Origin: Cryobacterium sp. SO1
Lineage (GTDB): Bacteria; Actinomycetota; Actinomycetes; Actinomycetales; Microbacteriaceae
DNA: 64,000 nt
NCBI RefSeq assembly: GCF_004210215.2
Contig: NZ_CP067394.1
Coordinates: forward strand, 2,604,001 to 2,668,000
Direction: 5' to 3'
Each line of letters starts with the position of its first letter. Position 1 is the first letter of the stretch. Below the pieces are notes generated by a model, which did not search any database, was not told the DNA's origin, and was given only the letters and a program-made list of their open reading frames with translations. Of this stretch, positions 1 through 8,929 are shown piece by piece. The position numbers and the translations under genes are program-made.

Positions 1-2
1 CC

Positions 3-146
3 GCGCTGGTGCCCATCGTGCAGGAGGCCGGCGGCCGGTTCAGCTCCGCCGACGGGGAGGACGGCCCCTGGCACGGCAGCGCCCTGGCCACCAACGGCCG
101 GCTGCACCAGCTCGTGCTGGACGCGATCGCCCGGCCGGTTCGCTGA
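3..146 (+). CDS. Histidinol-phosphatase / inositol monophosphatase family protein, C-terminal fragment
   Basis: Only the last 47 codons are inside the window, ending in TGA at 144-146. The peptide ALVPIVQEAGGRFSS followed by GSALATNGRLHQLVLDAI matches the C-terminus of the IMPase superfamily, where a conserved stretch precedes a GS..A.N....H closing helix. In actinobacteria this form is usually HisN (histidinol-phosphate phosphatase) or SuhB-like. The metal-binding motifs lie upstream of the window, so substrate cannot be decided. A lipoprotein gene follows after 35 bp on the same strand. Confidence 0.7.
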   Translation, partial: ALVPIVQEAGGRFSSADGEDGPWHGSALATNGRLHQLVLDAIARPVR

Positions 147-181
147 GCGGGCCCGCAGCCAGAGCCCGAGCCGGCACCCTG

Positions 182-724
182 ATGCGTCTGAAGACCGCTG
201 TGCGTCGCCGTCGGGGGGTGCCCGCCGGCATCCTGGTCGCACTGACCGCGCTCACCGGATGCGGAGCCATCGACGCTGCCGTCCCCGCCCCCTCGGCCGG
301 CATCGGCCTGGCCCCCGGCACGGATGTGTTCGCCCTCTCGGTCGGCGACTGCGTCAATGCGCTCAATGGGGATCTTCACTCCGGGGTCAGCCTGGTGCCC
401 TGCGCGGACGACCACGACTGGGAGATCTACTACCAAGCCGGTGTGCCAGGAACCGGTCCCTCCGGCGAGGACTATCCGGGCGACGAGGTGCTCATGGCCG
501 CCGCCGAGACGGACTGCGGAGCACGGTTCGGCTCATTCCTCGGCCTCGACCCGGCCGCCGCAGCCGATACCGACGCGCGGGCCGATACCGTCTCGGAGCT
601 CGGCTACACCTACCTGATCCCGTCGGAGACCGACGGGAAAGCCCGGGCCGAACACGGGTTCACCTGCCTCATCGGCACCATGGGCGGGCCGGTCGCCGGG
701 TCACTGGCCGGCGCGGCCGGCTGA
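182..724 (+). CDS. Septum-formation-domain lipoprotein
   Basis: 180-aa secreted protein. The N-terminus has an Arg-rich start, a hydrophobic core and a lipobox ending LTGC (Cys about 27), so it is predicted to be lipid-anchored on the outer face of the membrane. The mature part has the pattern VGDCVN...VPCADDHDWEIY, with further Cys residues and a late FTCLI. This resembles the small extracellular septum-formation domain (PF13845 type) of actinobacterial membrane proteins, where Cys pairs are thought to form disulfides. ATG start at 182. The gene converges on the GAF protein gene with only 2 bp between the two stop codons. Its actual role in septation is inferred from the family name only. 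Confidence 0.6.
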   Translation: MRLKTAVRRRRGVPAGILVALTALTGCGAIDAAVPAPSAGIGLAPGTDVFALSVGDCVNALNGDLHSGVSLVPCADDHDWEIYYQAGVPGTGPSGEDYPGDEVLMAAAETDCGARFGSFLGLDPAAAADTDARADTVSELGYTYLIPSETDGKARAEHGFTCLIGTMGGPVAGSLAGAAG

Positions 725-726
725 AT

Positions 727-2043
727 TCACGCACGACGGGGGGCGGCCTGATAGTCGGCACGGTGGCCACCGCCGTCGACCGCGCGCCAGAGTTCGTTCT
801 GCAGCAGCAGCGCCAGCTCGCGCAGCAACACGACGTCGACGCCGTCCTCGGTCCGCGGTCTCTGGTCGTACACGCACAGGGCGCCGATCCGTTCGCCCGA
901 GGGCGACTCGATCGGAAACCCTGCATAAAAGCGCATCTTCGGATCGGCCACGACCAGGGGGTTGTCGCGGAAGCGCTCATCCAGCAGCGCGTCGGGAACG
1001 ACCAGAGCGGCGGGTTCGAGCACGGTGACCGTGCAGAACGAGCTGCTGCGGGGGATTTCGGCGACGTCCAGCCCCACCGTGGACTTGTGCCATTGCCGGT
1101 CGCCGTCGAGAACGGTGAACGCGGCCGCGCTGGTACCGAGCGACGAGCTGGCCAGGGCGACGATCCGGTCGAATCGCTCCTCCGGCTCGGTGTCGAGCAG
1201 GTTCAGCGCCATCAACGCCCGGTGCCGGGCGCCCTCGATCTCCTCGGACGTGCGGCTCTGCACCTCGGGCTCCTGCACCCTGTCGGAGCCCGGTGCGCGC
1301 TCCAGGAAGACCGCCATCCGCTCGGCCAGGGCATCCGCCCAGACTTCATAGTCGCTGGCAGCGAGGAACCGGCCGAGCGCGGAAACCGGCGGGCTCGTCA
1401 GCGGAATGAAGCAGAACCGGTCCACACCGGCGCACACCTCACGACTGACCCTGTTGAGCTCGAGAGCCTGCGCTCCGGCAAGCGCCCCGCACGGGCCGCG
1501 GAAGACCGGAAGATCCGCCAACGGCACGATCCCGGCCAGGAAAACCTCGGTGCCGAGGGAACTCGAGCGCTGGACCTGCTCGACCAACCGGCTCAGGTCC
1601 CGCCGCCAGGCCCGCACGGAGGTCAGCCGGCCGGCGTCACCGATGCCGAGAGTGAGCACCACCGCGTCGTAGCGCCACAGGTTGGCGAAGTCGATGTAGT
1701 CGGGCGCCGCACGTACGGTCATTTTCGGCCGAGAGACCACATCGACATCGGCGCCGCGGCCGGTGCGGGCAGTAAGCGCCCTGGCCAACGCCCCGGGCAG
1801 GGCGAGGGTATGGCTGAGCACACCCCAGCCGACGGCGGGACCGCCACCGACGATGAGGATACGGTCGCTGTCGATGCCCGGCGAATGAGCCTGGGGGGCA
1901 TCGGTCGGAAATGGGATTCCGCGGAACTTGCGCTCGAGGGCGGTCGTCCAGGTTCGCATCACGGGGACCAGCGTCCAGCGCAGGGCTTCGCGCACGTGAC
2001 CCTCCAAGGTGGTGCTGTGGGAACCGAGGTCCCACGCGAACAT
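727..2043 (-). CDS. SGNH-like / GAF domain protein, apparently non-catalytic SGNH part
   Basis: About 438 aa from ATG at 2043; an in-frame TTG at 2052 would add three residues. The N-terminal ~230 residues have an SGNH-hydrolase-like order of alternating strands and helices ([14 protein letters not shown], later [10 protein letters not shown], then [15 protein letters not shown]). However, the block I GDS serine is replaced by GGGP and no Asp-x-x-His is seen at the C-terminal block, so hydrolase activity looks lost. Residues ~290-420 form a GAF domain of the small-molecule or redox sensing type ([38 protein letters not shown]). No output domain follows the GAF domain. It faces mshA across a short divergent promoter region. 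Function unknown; a sensory or scaffolding role is inference. Confidence 0.6.
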   Translation of the reverse strand: MFAWDLGSHSTTLEGHVREALRWTLVPVMRTWTTALERKFRGIPFPTDAPQAHSPGIDSDRILIVGGGPAVGWGVLSHTLALPGALARALTARTGRGADVDVVSRPKMTVRAAPDYIDFANLWRYDAVVLTLGIGDAGRLTSVRAWRRDLSRLVEQVQRSSSLGTEVFLAGIVPLADLPVFRGPCGALAGAQALELNRVSREVCAGVDRFCFIPLTSPPVSALGRFLAASDYEVWADALAERMAVFLERAPGSDRVQEPEVQSRTSEEIEGARHRALMALNLLDTEPEERFDRIVALASSSLGTSAAAFTVLDGDRQWHKSTVGLDVAEIPRSSSFCTVTVLEPAALVVPDALLDERFRDNPLVVADPKMRFYAGFPIESPSGERIGALCVYDQRPRTEDGVDVVLLRELALLLQNELWRAVDGGGHRADYQAAPRRA

Positions 2044-2061
2044 TGCATACAACTTGCATTC

Positions 2062-2090
2062 ATCTTACGCATCCGCTCGTGTCATAAGAT
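2062..2090. promoter_or_regulatory. Compact divergent promoter region between GAF protein and mshA
   Basis: Two identical TAAGAT hexamers face opposite ways: on the + strand at 2085-2090 and on the - strand at 2062-2067. The plus-strand hexamer ends 6 bases before the mshA GTG at 2097, so transcription would begin at or next to the start codon, giving a leaderless mRNA. No Shine-Dalgarno sequence is visible there. The minus-strand hexamer lies about 20 bases before the GAF gene ATG. No convincing -35 boxes were found, so this is a weak prediction from position and hexamer match. Confidence 0.35.
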
Positions 2091-2096
2091 TCTTCA

Positions 2097-3323
2097 GTGT
2101 CCCCTGTTACTGATCCCCTGCGTATCGCCCTGGTTTCCCTGCACACCTCCCCCGGTGCCGAGCCCGGTTCGGGGGACGCCGGCGGCATGAATGTCGTGGT
2201 GCGGCACCAGGCCGAGGCGCTGGCGGCCCTGGGCCACCAGGTCGAGATCCTCACCCGTCGCTCCTCCCCCGAGATGCCCGCCGCCCGGCGCCTCACCGCG
2301 GGCGTCACCCTGCGTTACCTCGACGCCGGACCGCTCCGATCGGTGCCCAAGGGCGACCACGAGGGGTTCATCGACGACTTCCGCGCCCAGGCGGCCCGGC
2401 TCGGACCGTGGGACATCATCCACTCGCACCACTGGTTCTCCGGCATGGCCATGCTGCCGCTGGCTCGCGAGTTGGGCGTGCCGAACGTGCAGAGCTTCCA
2501 CTCCATCGCCGCCGACGAGGCCACCCCGCTGTCGGATGGTGAGCGCCCGGAGTCCGGCGGACGGATGGCCGGCGAGGCCTGGTTGGCCCGGGAGTCCGAC
2601 CTGATCGTGGCCGTGAGCGCCGCCGAGGCCGACACCGTGGTGCTGCGGCTGGGCGGGTCGATGGACCGCGTCGCGATCGTGCCGCCCGGTGTGGACGGGT
2701 CGCTCTTCCACCCGCTCGCCGCCGGCACGGCCGGCGCGGGCCGGGTCGCCGCCGACCGCGGTTACGCCGTCGTCGCCGGACGACTGCAGCCGCTGAAGGG
2801 CCTGGATCTCGCCATCCGGGCGATCGCCGCCGTGCCGGCCGCGCTGCGGCCCGAGCTTGTGATCGCGGGTGACGCGTCGGCCGACTACGACGGCTACATC
2901 GACGAACTGGGCCGACTGGCCGCCACGCACGGCATCACGGACGGGGTGCGCTTCGTCGGACCGCGTTCCCGCGTCGACCTGGCCAAGCTGCTCCGCGGCG
3001 CCCGGGTGGTGCTGGTTCCCTCGCACTCGGAGACCTTCGGCCTGGTGGCCCTCGAGGCCGCCGCCAGCGGCGTGCCCGTCGTCGCCCAGGGCACCGGCGG
3101 ATTGCGCGAAGCGGTGCTCGACGGCGACACAGGCCTCCTGATCGAGTCGCGCGAGCCGCGGGTCTGGGCGGCAGCTCTCACCGAGGTACTGTCTGACCCC
3201 GCGCTGGCTGAGCGGCTGTCGCTGGCGGCCCGCGCCCGCGCCGAGAGCTTCGACTGGCCCCGCTCCGCCGCCTCGCTGTTGAGAGCGTACTGCACTTTGC
3301 TGCCGGTTGCGATTTGCGCGTGA
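2097..3323 (+). CDS. mshA: D-inositol-3-phosphate glycosyltransferase (mycothiol step 1), GT4 family
   Basis: 408 aa, GTG start. MshA transfers GlcNAc from UDP-GlcNAc to L-myo-inositol-1-phosphate, the first step of mycothiol synthesis. It has the MshA-type N-terminal pattern HTSP....GDAGGMNV (GDAGGMN near residues 26-32), which forms the donor/acceptor loop. It also has DIIHSHHWFSG, and near residues 307-323 the GT4 retaining-transferase motif SETFGLVALEAAASG with its paired glutamates. It overlaps the next gene, a PIG-L deacetylase fitting MshB, by four bases (GTGA), which supports a mycothiol rather than a generic sugar-transfer role. It is slightly shorter than typical MshA (420-480 aa). 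A different GT4 acceptor cannot be fully excluded. Confidence 0.8.
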   Translation: MSPVTDPLRIALVSLHTSPGAEPGSGDAGGMNVVVRHQAEALAALGHQVEILTRRSSPEMPAARRLTAGVTLRYLDAGPLRSVPKGDHEGFIDDFRAQAARLGPWDIIHSHHWFSGMAMLPLARELGVPNVQSFHSIAADEATPLSDGERPESGGRMAGEAWLARESDLIVAVSAAEADTVVLRLGGSMDRVAIVPPGVDGSLFHPLAAGTAGAGRVAADRGYAVVAGRLQPLKGLDLAIRAIAAVPAALRPELVIAGDASADYDGYIDELGRLAATHGITDGVRFVGPRSRVDLAKLLRGARVVLVPSHSETFGLVALEAAASGVPVVAQGTGGLREAVLDGDTGLLIESREPRVWAAALTEVLSDPALAERLSLAARARAESFDWPRSAASLLRAYCTLLPVAICA

Positions 3324-4072
3324 CCCTGCTCGACGGGCAGCGCTCGGTGTTGTTCGTTCACGCCCACCCCGACGACGAGACCATCTCCACCGGCGCCCTC
3401 ATCGCCGAGTACGTCGCCAGGGGCAGCCGGGTCTTCCTGCTCACCTGCTCCCGCGGTGAACGCGGCGAGGTCGTCGACGGTCCGCTCACCGCCCTGGCCG
3501 GCACCGACGAGCTGGCCGAGGAGCGGGACCGGGAACTGGAACGGGCCACCGACATCCTGGGCATCACCGAACGCTTCTGGCTGGGCCAGCCGCCGGCCAG
3601 GGTCGACGGGCGCGAAGCCCGCCGCTATCGCGACTCCGGCATGGTCTGGCTCAGCCCCGGCCTGGCCGGACCGGCGGACGACGCCGCCGAAGACGCCCTG
3701 TCGGTGGCCTCGCTGGCGGAGGTCAGCGCCGACATCGCGGCCCTGGTCGAGCGGTTGCGGCCGTCCCTGGTGATCAGCTACGACGACGGCGGCGGCTACG
3801 GCCATCCCGATCACGTGCGTGCCCACGACGCGGCGCGTGCCGCATGCCTGGCCACCGGCGCCGACTTCGCCGAGGTGCTCGAGGCACCCGCGGCCGGCAG
3901 CGACTGGTTCGACCTGCCCCAGCACCTGAACGTGGTGACGGATGCGTTGCGCGCGCACGCCAGCCAGCTCACCGTGCACGGCGCCGAGATCGTGCACTCC
4001 GGCGGTCAGCGGGAGGCCATCGGCACCTCGGCCGGCCTGCGGCTGCATCCCCACGGCGCCGGCCCCGAGTGA
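3320..4072 (+). CDS. mshB: PIG-L family deacetylase, probable MshB (mycothiol step 2)
   Basis: 250 aa from GTG at 3320, chosen because it overlaps the mshA stop as GTGA; a TTG at 3314 is also in frame. MshB removes acetate from GlcNAc-inositol with a Zn ion. The Zn-binding motifs are visible: AHPDDE near residues 15-20 and YGHPDHVRAHD around 160-169. The internal stretch LTCSRGERGEVVDG is typical of the actinobacterial MshB/Mca group. Shorter than most MshB proteins (about 290-300 aa), and the related Mca is encoded separately at 28326-29189, so assignment to MshB rests mainly on pairing with mshA. Confidence 0.75.
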   Translation: MTLLDGQRSVLFVHAHPDDETISTGALIAEYVARGSRVFLLTCSRGERGEVVDGPLTALAGTDELAEERDRELERATDILGITERFWLGQPPARVDGREARRYRDSGMVWLSPGLAGPADDAAEDALSVASLAEVSADIAALVERLRPSLVISYDDGGGYGHPDHVRAHDAARAACLATGADFAEVLEAPAAGSDWFDLPQHLNVVTDALRAHASQLTVHGAEIVHSGGQREAIGTSAGLRLHPHGAGPE

Positions 4073-4175
4073 GGCCGGCTCCCTTCCAGGTGATCCCTGG
4101 ACACGGCCTGACTCACCCCGCATCCGCAGCTCGCCTGCCGCCGCATCCGGTCGCCGCCGGGGGCTGACGTCGGGC

Positions 4176-5324
4176 TCAGCCCAGGATCGCACCTGCCGCC
4201 GCCGTCACCCGCTCGCCATCCTCGCGCGGGGTCATCGACGCCGTCAGCAGCCGGCCCAGCTCGGGCGGTCCGCCGCGCTGGAATGCGGCGCGCTGCCGGG
4301 CCGCGCCGGTGCCGTCGATCCGCAACCGCGCCACTGCCTCCCTCGTCAACGCCGCGTCGCCAAGTTCTTCGAGGTCGGGCTCGAGCATCCGCACGAATCG
4401 GTCGAGGCACTCCGCCGCCGGGGCCAGTCCGCCGACCAGCGGGTCGAAGATCTGGTGTCTCATCCCGTGATGGGCCGAATGCAGCAGAGCGGCGGAGAGG
4501 AGTTCGGACGGCATCTGCGCGGACGCTCGTGCCGCGGCGTACCGCGCGGCCGGCACGGCCAGGGAGTGCGCCACGAAGGCCCGGCACAGGGCGGTGATGA
4601 ACAGCGTGGTCTCGGCGTCGAGTTGTGCGTCGGCCACCCGGAACTCGATGGTGGGCAGGTGCTCCGAGAGGCGCACGTCCCACATGATCACTCCGAGGTC
4701 GACGGTGCCGCCGATGCCCAGCAGCCGAACGATCCGCCGGTCGTAGTCCGCCGCGTCGATGAAGGAGGGCGGGCAGCCCGAGGTCGTCCACCGGCGCAGC
4801 AACACCGTGCGCCAGCTGTCGTGCCCGGTGTCCTGGCCGCGCCACATCGGCGAGTTCGACGAAATGGCCGTCAAGAGCGGCAACCAGGGCCGCACCGCAT
4901 TCAGGACGATCACGCCGGCCTCCCGGCTGGGGATACCCACGTGCACGTGCAGACCGCTCACCTGGTGGTCGGCGATGACGGCGTCCATGGTGCGCACGAT
5001 ACGTTGGTAACGCTCGGTGTCGGTGATCGACGGGAAGGGCGTCGTGTCGGGCGGAGTGCCGACGCTCGCCACGATGACACCGAGGTCGGCCGCCTGCTCG
5101 GCGACCACGCGGCGAAAGCCGGTCACGGCTGTGCGTGCCACGTCCATCCTGTCGAAAACCGCCGAGGCGTGCTCGATCTGCGAGGCCAGGAACTCCCGGT
5201 GCGTGACCTCGCGCCAGGCGGGCAGCACCGAGAGACGCGCGAAGACCTCATCGCCCACAGCCACCGGGAACAGGGTGTCTGCACTGAGGAACTGGAACTC
5301 CTCTTCGATGCCGAACGTCGCCAC
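4176..5324 (-). CDS. GCS2-family carboxylate-amine ligase (YbdK-like glutamate-cysteine ligase)
   Basis: 382 aa. Members of this ATP-grasp-like family (PF04107) join a carboxylate to an amine, usually glutamate and cysteine. Seen here: the N-terminal FGIEEEFQ motif (glutamates bind metal), HVHVGI near residue 127, and the conserved TIEFRVADAQL near 225. Length matches YbdK (about 372 aa) rather than the longer EgtA of ergothioneine synthesis. It lies next to mshA-mshB and opposite a class II glutamine amidotransferase. Because mycothiol replaces glutathione in this lineage, the physiological product is uncertain; YbdK-type enzymes often have weak gamma-glutamylcysteine activity. Confidence 0.85.
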   Translation of the reverse strand: MATFGIEEEFQFLSADTLFPVAVGDEVFARLSVLPAWREVTHREFLASQIEHASAVFDRMDVARTAVTGFRRVVAEQAADLGVIVASVGTPPDTTPFPSITDTERYQRIVRTMDAVIADHQVSGLHVHVGIPSREAGVIVLNAVRPWLPLLTAISSNSPMWRGQDTGHDSWRTVLLRRWTTSGCPPSFIDAADYDRRIVRLLGIGGTVDLGVIMWDVRLSEHLPTIEFRVADAQLDAETTLFITALCRAFVAHSLAVPAARYAAARASAQMPSELLSAALLHSAHHGMRHQIFDPLVGGLAPAAECLDRFVRMLEPDLEELGDAALTREAVARLRIDGTGAARQRAAFQRGGPPELGRLLTASMTPREDGERVTAAAGAILG

Positions 5325-5521
5325 GTTGACCTCTTCCGTTCACGTCGGAACACGACAGTGTGATCCGCTTGCGACGAGTGTGGCCTCGCCCCGGATGGTG
5401 GTCAAGGGTCCGTCGCTCGGGGGCGCCGGGTCGTGCCGGGGCATCCGTGCCGCCCGTCGCGGACGGGTGCACAATGGTCGCGTGCACGCCGCCGCGGCCG
5501 TGCCGGATGGGAGATGGTCGG

Positions 5522-6358
5522 ATGTGTAGATGGCTGGCGTACATCGGGGAACCTCTGCGCCCCTCGACGATCGTGCTCGACGCGAAGCACTCTATCGTCG
5601 CGCAATCGCTGAACTCCCCGCTCGGGGCCGAGACCGTGAACGGTGACGGCTTCGGCTTCGGCTGGTATCCCACGGACGCCCCGCAGGGCACCGAGCCGGC
5701 GCTCTTCCACAGCATCGAACCTGCCTGGAACGACGCGAATCTGAGCGAACTCACCCGGGCCATCACCAGCCCGCTCTTCTTCACCCACGTTCGCGCGGCG
5801 ACGGCACCGCCGATCCAGCAGACGAACTGCCATCCGTTCCGCTACGAGAACTGGATGTTCATGCACAACGGCGCCATCACGGGGTGGCGACAGCTGCGGC
5901 GCGACCTGACGATGGCGATCGACCCGTCGCTGTACCCGAACGTGCTCGGCACAACGGACTCCGAGGTGCTCTTTCATCTCGCGTTGACCTACGGTCTTCG
6001 TGACGACCCGATCGACGCCATCGGGCGCGCCATCCGCACAGTCGAGTCCGTCGGTCACGACCATGGCGTGCAATTTCCCTGGCAGGGCACCGTTGCCGTC
6101 TCGGACGGCTCAACCCTGTGGGCGTTCAGGTACTCGTCCCAGGGGCGCACGCGGTCGCTGTTCCATTCGGCGGACATCCGCACGTTGCGCCAGATGTACC
6201 CGGACCAGGAGCGTCTGGCCGCCTTCGGCGATCAAGCGAAGGTCGTCGTCTCGGAACCGCTCAACGATCTCCCGGGAGCCTTCGTGGAGGTACCGGAATC
6301 ATCCGCACTCATCCTCGACCTGGACGGGTACCGGCATCAGGAGTTTCTGGCTGACTGA
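5522..6358 (+). CDS. Class II glutamine amidotransferase domain protein
   Basis: 278 aa. Start set at ATG 5522 because the next codon is Cys (MCRWLAYIG): in this Ntn-hydrolase family the Met is removed and Cys2 becomes the catalytic nucleophile. Earlier in-frame starts would bury it. Other family features are HVRAATAPPIQQTNCHPF and WMFMHNGAITGW, which bind the glutamine amide, and GTTDSEVLFHL. It is a stand-alone glutaminase-fold protein of the YafJ/EgtC type with no synthase domain. Its divergent neighbour is a GCS2 ligase. EgtA/EgtC of ergothioneine synthesis have the same pair of folds, but egtB/egtD are not in the window, so a hydrolase for gamma-glutamyl compounds is only a suggestion. 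Confidence 0.8.
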   Translation: MCRWLAYIGEPLRPSTIVLDAKHSIVAQSLNSPLGAETVNGDGFGFGWYPTDAPQGTEPALFHSIEPAWNDANLSELTRAITSPLFFTHVRAATAPPIQQTNCHPFRYENWMFMHNGAITGWRQLRRDLTMAIDPSLYPNVLGTTDSEVLFHLALTYGLRDDPIDAIGRAIRTVESVGHDHGVQFPWQGTVAVSDGSTLWAFRYSSQGRTRSLFHSADIRTLRQMYPDQERLAAFGDQAKVVVSEPLNDLPGAFVEVPESSALILDLDGYRHQEFLAD

Positions 6359-6390
6359 CGGGTTCTCAACAGCGTGTGGCAACAACTCAA

Positions 6391-6776
6391 GGGTGGAGAT
6401 GCGGGGAATTGAACCCCGGTCCATTGCTGTGGTCATGTTTCTTCTACGGGTGTATCCAGTGAAGACGTTCTACTCGGCTCCGGAACTTGCCACTGTCAGC
6501 TGATCCGACGAGCCCAGCCCTCGTTTGAGTCCCCCTATACCCCGAGGCTCAGGATAGGAGCAATCTCTCTAAATGACGTCAGGGTCCGGGTAGAGAGCAT
6601 TCCCGGTCTGACGGTCTCAATGTGGTTCTACTTAGGCCGCGAGGGCGAAAGCGGAACGCGAGACAGTGCGGTTTGAATTGGCACTTATTGTTTTGCAGAG
6701 ATCGTTAACGAGATAACCCTGCATCCTCGACCCGCTTCTCACAGTTACGCAGGCAATGTCGAAACCGATCATCCCC
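6391..6776 (-). ncRNA. ssrA: tmRNA (transfer-messenger RNA)
   Basis: The 5' end on the minus strand reads GGGGATGATCGGTTTCGACA (from 6776) and the 3' end contains GGTTCAATTCCCCGC then CATCTCC (to 6395), forming a 7-bp acceptor stem with one G-U pair and a tRNA-like T arm. The discriminator A is at 6394; the next bases are CCC, so the terminal CCA is not fully encoded. The tag reading frame starts at GCC (6682-6680) and ends at TAA (6634-6632), encoding ANSNRTVSRSAFALAA. The A-L-A-A ending is the usual degradation signal. tmRNA with SmpB rescues stalled ribosomes. smpB is about 2.4 kb upstream of the gene on the same strand, separated by an HNH gene. Confidence 0.93.
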
Positions 6777-6970
6777 ATGGTCGTACCGCCGACTCTAATG
6801 AGCGAAGCAGTACGCGATTGTTGTCACACGCTGTTGAGTTGCCAATCTTGTTTCCAAGACCGCAGTGGCGAACATTGCAGCCCACCACTACGGCCTTTCA
6901 GGATACAACACTTTCGCCCCGCTCCGGTAGCGCCACCTCGCTGGCCTCGCTGGCCTCGCTTGTCGACGCC

Positions 6971-6989
6971 GTGCTGAGCCTGTCGAAGG
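6971..6989. repeat. REP-like short repeat (CTGAGCCTGTCGAAGG type)
   Basis: The 19-base stretch gtgctgagcctgtcgaagg is the half-palindrome that recurs as an intergenic element in many GC-rich genomes (CCTTCGACAGGCTCAGCAC on the other strand). It sits alone in the 294-bp gap between the tmRNA 5' end (6776) and the HNH gene (7071), 82 bases before that ATG. A related full hairpin is present at 23730-23775. I see no gene in this gap; the rest of it is AT-richer than its surroundings and holds no clear promoter. Confidence 0.5.
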
Positions 6990-7070
6990 CTGAAGGAAAC
7001 TTACGAAACTCGATTGTGGAATATCTGAGGTTTCCTCACATTTATCTCTGATTCGTGAGAGAATGGGGTT

Positions 7071-8918
7071 ATGGATGAAGAGCTAGCCGGCTCCACCGCA
7101 CCGACGGGAACTCCTCCCGCCGGTCCGAATCTCCATGACTGGAACACAGCTTTGGCCGCTCCGGCGCCGGATGCTTCCGACCTCGATGCTGCCGTCTCGG
7201 ATTCGGCCGGCTTGCCTGCCGCCAACCTAGGCGGCACCACCGACACTCCGACCACGGGCGGCACCCGCCCGGCCAACTCCCGTCGCGGCCTCACGGACGG
7301 GCGGCCCAAGTGGCGGGATCCGGCCGAGATGCCCGGGGTGCAACGGGCGCACACCGGGGTGTTCGGTGAGAAGTTGCAGGCTCTGGAGGATGCGGCTGAC
7401 ACGGTGCGGGCGGTGATGGATTCGCTGGACGTGAATGCGTTGAGTGACGCCGAGGTGGTGGCGTTGACGCAGATGGTGGAGCGTGCCGGCCGGCCGGTGG
7501 ATGCGGCCCGGGTCAGTACCGCGACGGTGGTGGGCTACCGGTCCCGGTCCGGGTTGGGCCGGGACTCGATGGCCTGGCGGTTGGGCGCGACGCACTCGAA
7601 TGACCTGTTGATCCGGTTGACCGGCGCATCGGTGCCGGAGATGAAACGCCGGGTGCTCTTGGGCGAGAAGGTGGCCCCGCGGGTATTGGGCGGGGTGGTG
7701 TTGGAGCCGGTGTTCCCGTTCGTGGCCGCGGCGCTGGCCGCGGGCGAGCTCGGCATCGACGCGGCCGAGAATATCGTGACGGGCCTGTCCGACTACAAGG
7801 TGCACGGCCGCTTCGACGCGAACCAAGCCGACGTGGATGCCGGTGAGGCCGGTTTGGTCGAAAGCGCCACCGGGTCGGTCTTCGGCCGCACCCCCGGCCC
7901 CGCAGAAACCCGCCCGGACGCTGACAGCGGCGCCGACACCGACACGGACGCCGGCACCGGCACGGACGCCGGCACCGTCTTTACGGGTCCGATCGCCCGC
8001 CTGGGTGACTCGGCCGGGTTCACCTTCCCCGCCGACCGGATCCGGGAAATGACCCAGACCTGGCAGGCCGCACTGAACCCCGACGGCGCCGCACCCACCG
8101 AAGCTGTTCTCGAGGCGAAATCGACGCTCTCTTTCGGCAAGCTGACCCGGGGGTTGCACCCGCTGCGCGGCGGAGTGACGCCGGAACTCAAGGGCATCAT
8201 CCACACCCTCTTCGACAGCTTCCAATCCGCCCGCAGTGCACCCGCGTTCCCCTCCGCGGAGGACCAGCAGCGCATCGAGGCCGGCGAACTCGTGCCCGGC
8301 CAGATCCTGGACGAACGCACCGGCGGCCAAAAACGCGCCGACATCCTCCGCGGCATCCTGGTCCAGGTCGCCCAAGACCCCCGCACCCCCACCATGGGCG
8401 GCATGCCACCCACGGTGATGGTGCACGTGAGCGCGACCGACCTGCTCGCCGGCACCGGTGTCGGCTGGATCGACGGCATCGAGGGGCCGATCTCGATGAC
8501 AACCATCAACCAAATGATCGACAACGGCGGCTTCCAACCGATCTTCTTCGGCGGCACCGGCGCCGTGCTGGCCCTGGGCAACAAAGCCCGCTGCTTCACC
8601 CCGATGCAACGCAAAGCCATCACCGCCCGCGACGGCGGCTGCATCATCCCCGGCTGCACCTGCCCACCCCAATGGACCGAGGTCCACCACGTCGTGCCCT
8701 GGCAGAACGGCGGCCCCACCAACGTCACCAACGGGGTCCTGCTCTGCTGGCGCCACCACCACGGCATCACCCACACCGACGGCTGGAAAATCCGCATGAT
8801 CCTCGGCATGCCCGAAGTCAAAGCACCACACTGGATCGACCCCACCGGCACCTGGCGCACACCACCCCAACACCGCGCCCACAACCCCACAACCCGAAAA
8901 CCACCCCACACCGAATGA
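7071..8918 (+). CDS. DUF222 / HNH endonuclease domain protein (13E12 repeat family)
   Basis: 615 aa, ATG start. The central part matches the DUF222 region found in actinobacterial 13E12 proteins. The C-terminus (about 505-575) is an HNH nuclease fold: a CIIPGCTCP cysteine pair, WTEVHHVVPW with the HH catalytic pair, NGVLLCWRHHHGITH. A Thr/Asp/Gly-rich insertion (around 275-305) encodes a short repeat DTDAGTGTDAGT. Such genes are multicopy and behave like mobile or selfish elements in actinobacteria, though no transposase is present. It interrupts the usual smpB-ssrA neighbourhood and runs opposite to it. Its 3' end runs into a 250-bp tandem repeat. Substrate and biological role are unknown. 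Confidence 0.85.
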   Translation: MDEELAGSTAPTGTPPAGPNLHDWNTALAAPAPDASDLDAAVSDSAGLPAANLGGTTDTPTTGGTRPANSRRGLTDGRPKWRDPAEMPGVQRAHTGVFGEKLQALEDAADTVRAVMDSLDVNALSDAEVVALTQMVERAGRPVDAARVSTATVVGYRSRSGLGRDSMAWRLGATHSNDLLIRLTGASVPEMKRRVLLGEKVAPRVLGGVVLEPVFPFVAAALAAGELGIDAAENIVTGLSDYKVHGRFDANQADVDAGEAGLVESATGSVFGRTPGPAETRPDADSGADTDTDAGTGTDAGTVFTGPIARLGDSAGFTFPADRIREMTQTWQAALNPDGAAPTEAVLEAKSTLSFGKLTRGLHPLRGGVTPELKGIIHTLFDSFQSARSAPAFPSAEDQQRIEAGELVPGQILDERTGGQKRADILRGILVQVAQDPRTPTMGGMPPTVMVHVSATDLLAGTGVGWIDGIEGPISMTTINQMIDNGGFQPIFFGGTGAVLALGNKARCFTPMQRKAITARDGGCIIPGCTCPPQWTEVHHVVPWQNGGPTNVTNGVLLCWRHHHGITHTDGWKIRMILGMPEVKAPHWIDPTGTWRTPPQHRAHNPTTRKPPHTE

Positions 8919-8929
8919 GTTAGGCCCGG

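Noticed and set aside
182..2190. Long plus-strand open frames such as 259-2190 opposite the GAF gene
   Set aside because: They are shadows of the lipoprotein and GAF genes in other frames: Arg/Pro/Gly-rich, with no domain and with no ribosome site.
6391..6776. Short open frames across the tmRNA
   Set aside because: They are incidental frames in RNA-coding DNA; the tmRNA ends, tag and T arm are clear.
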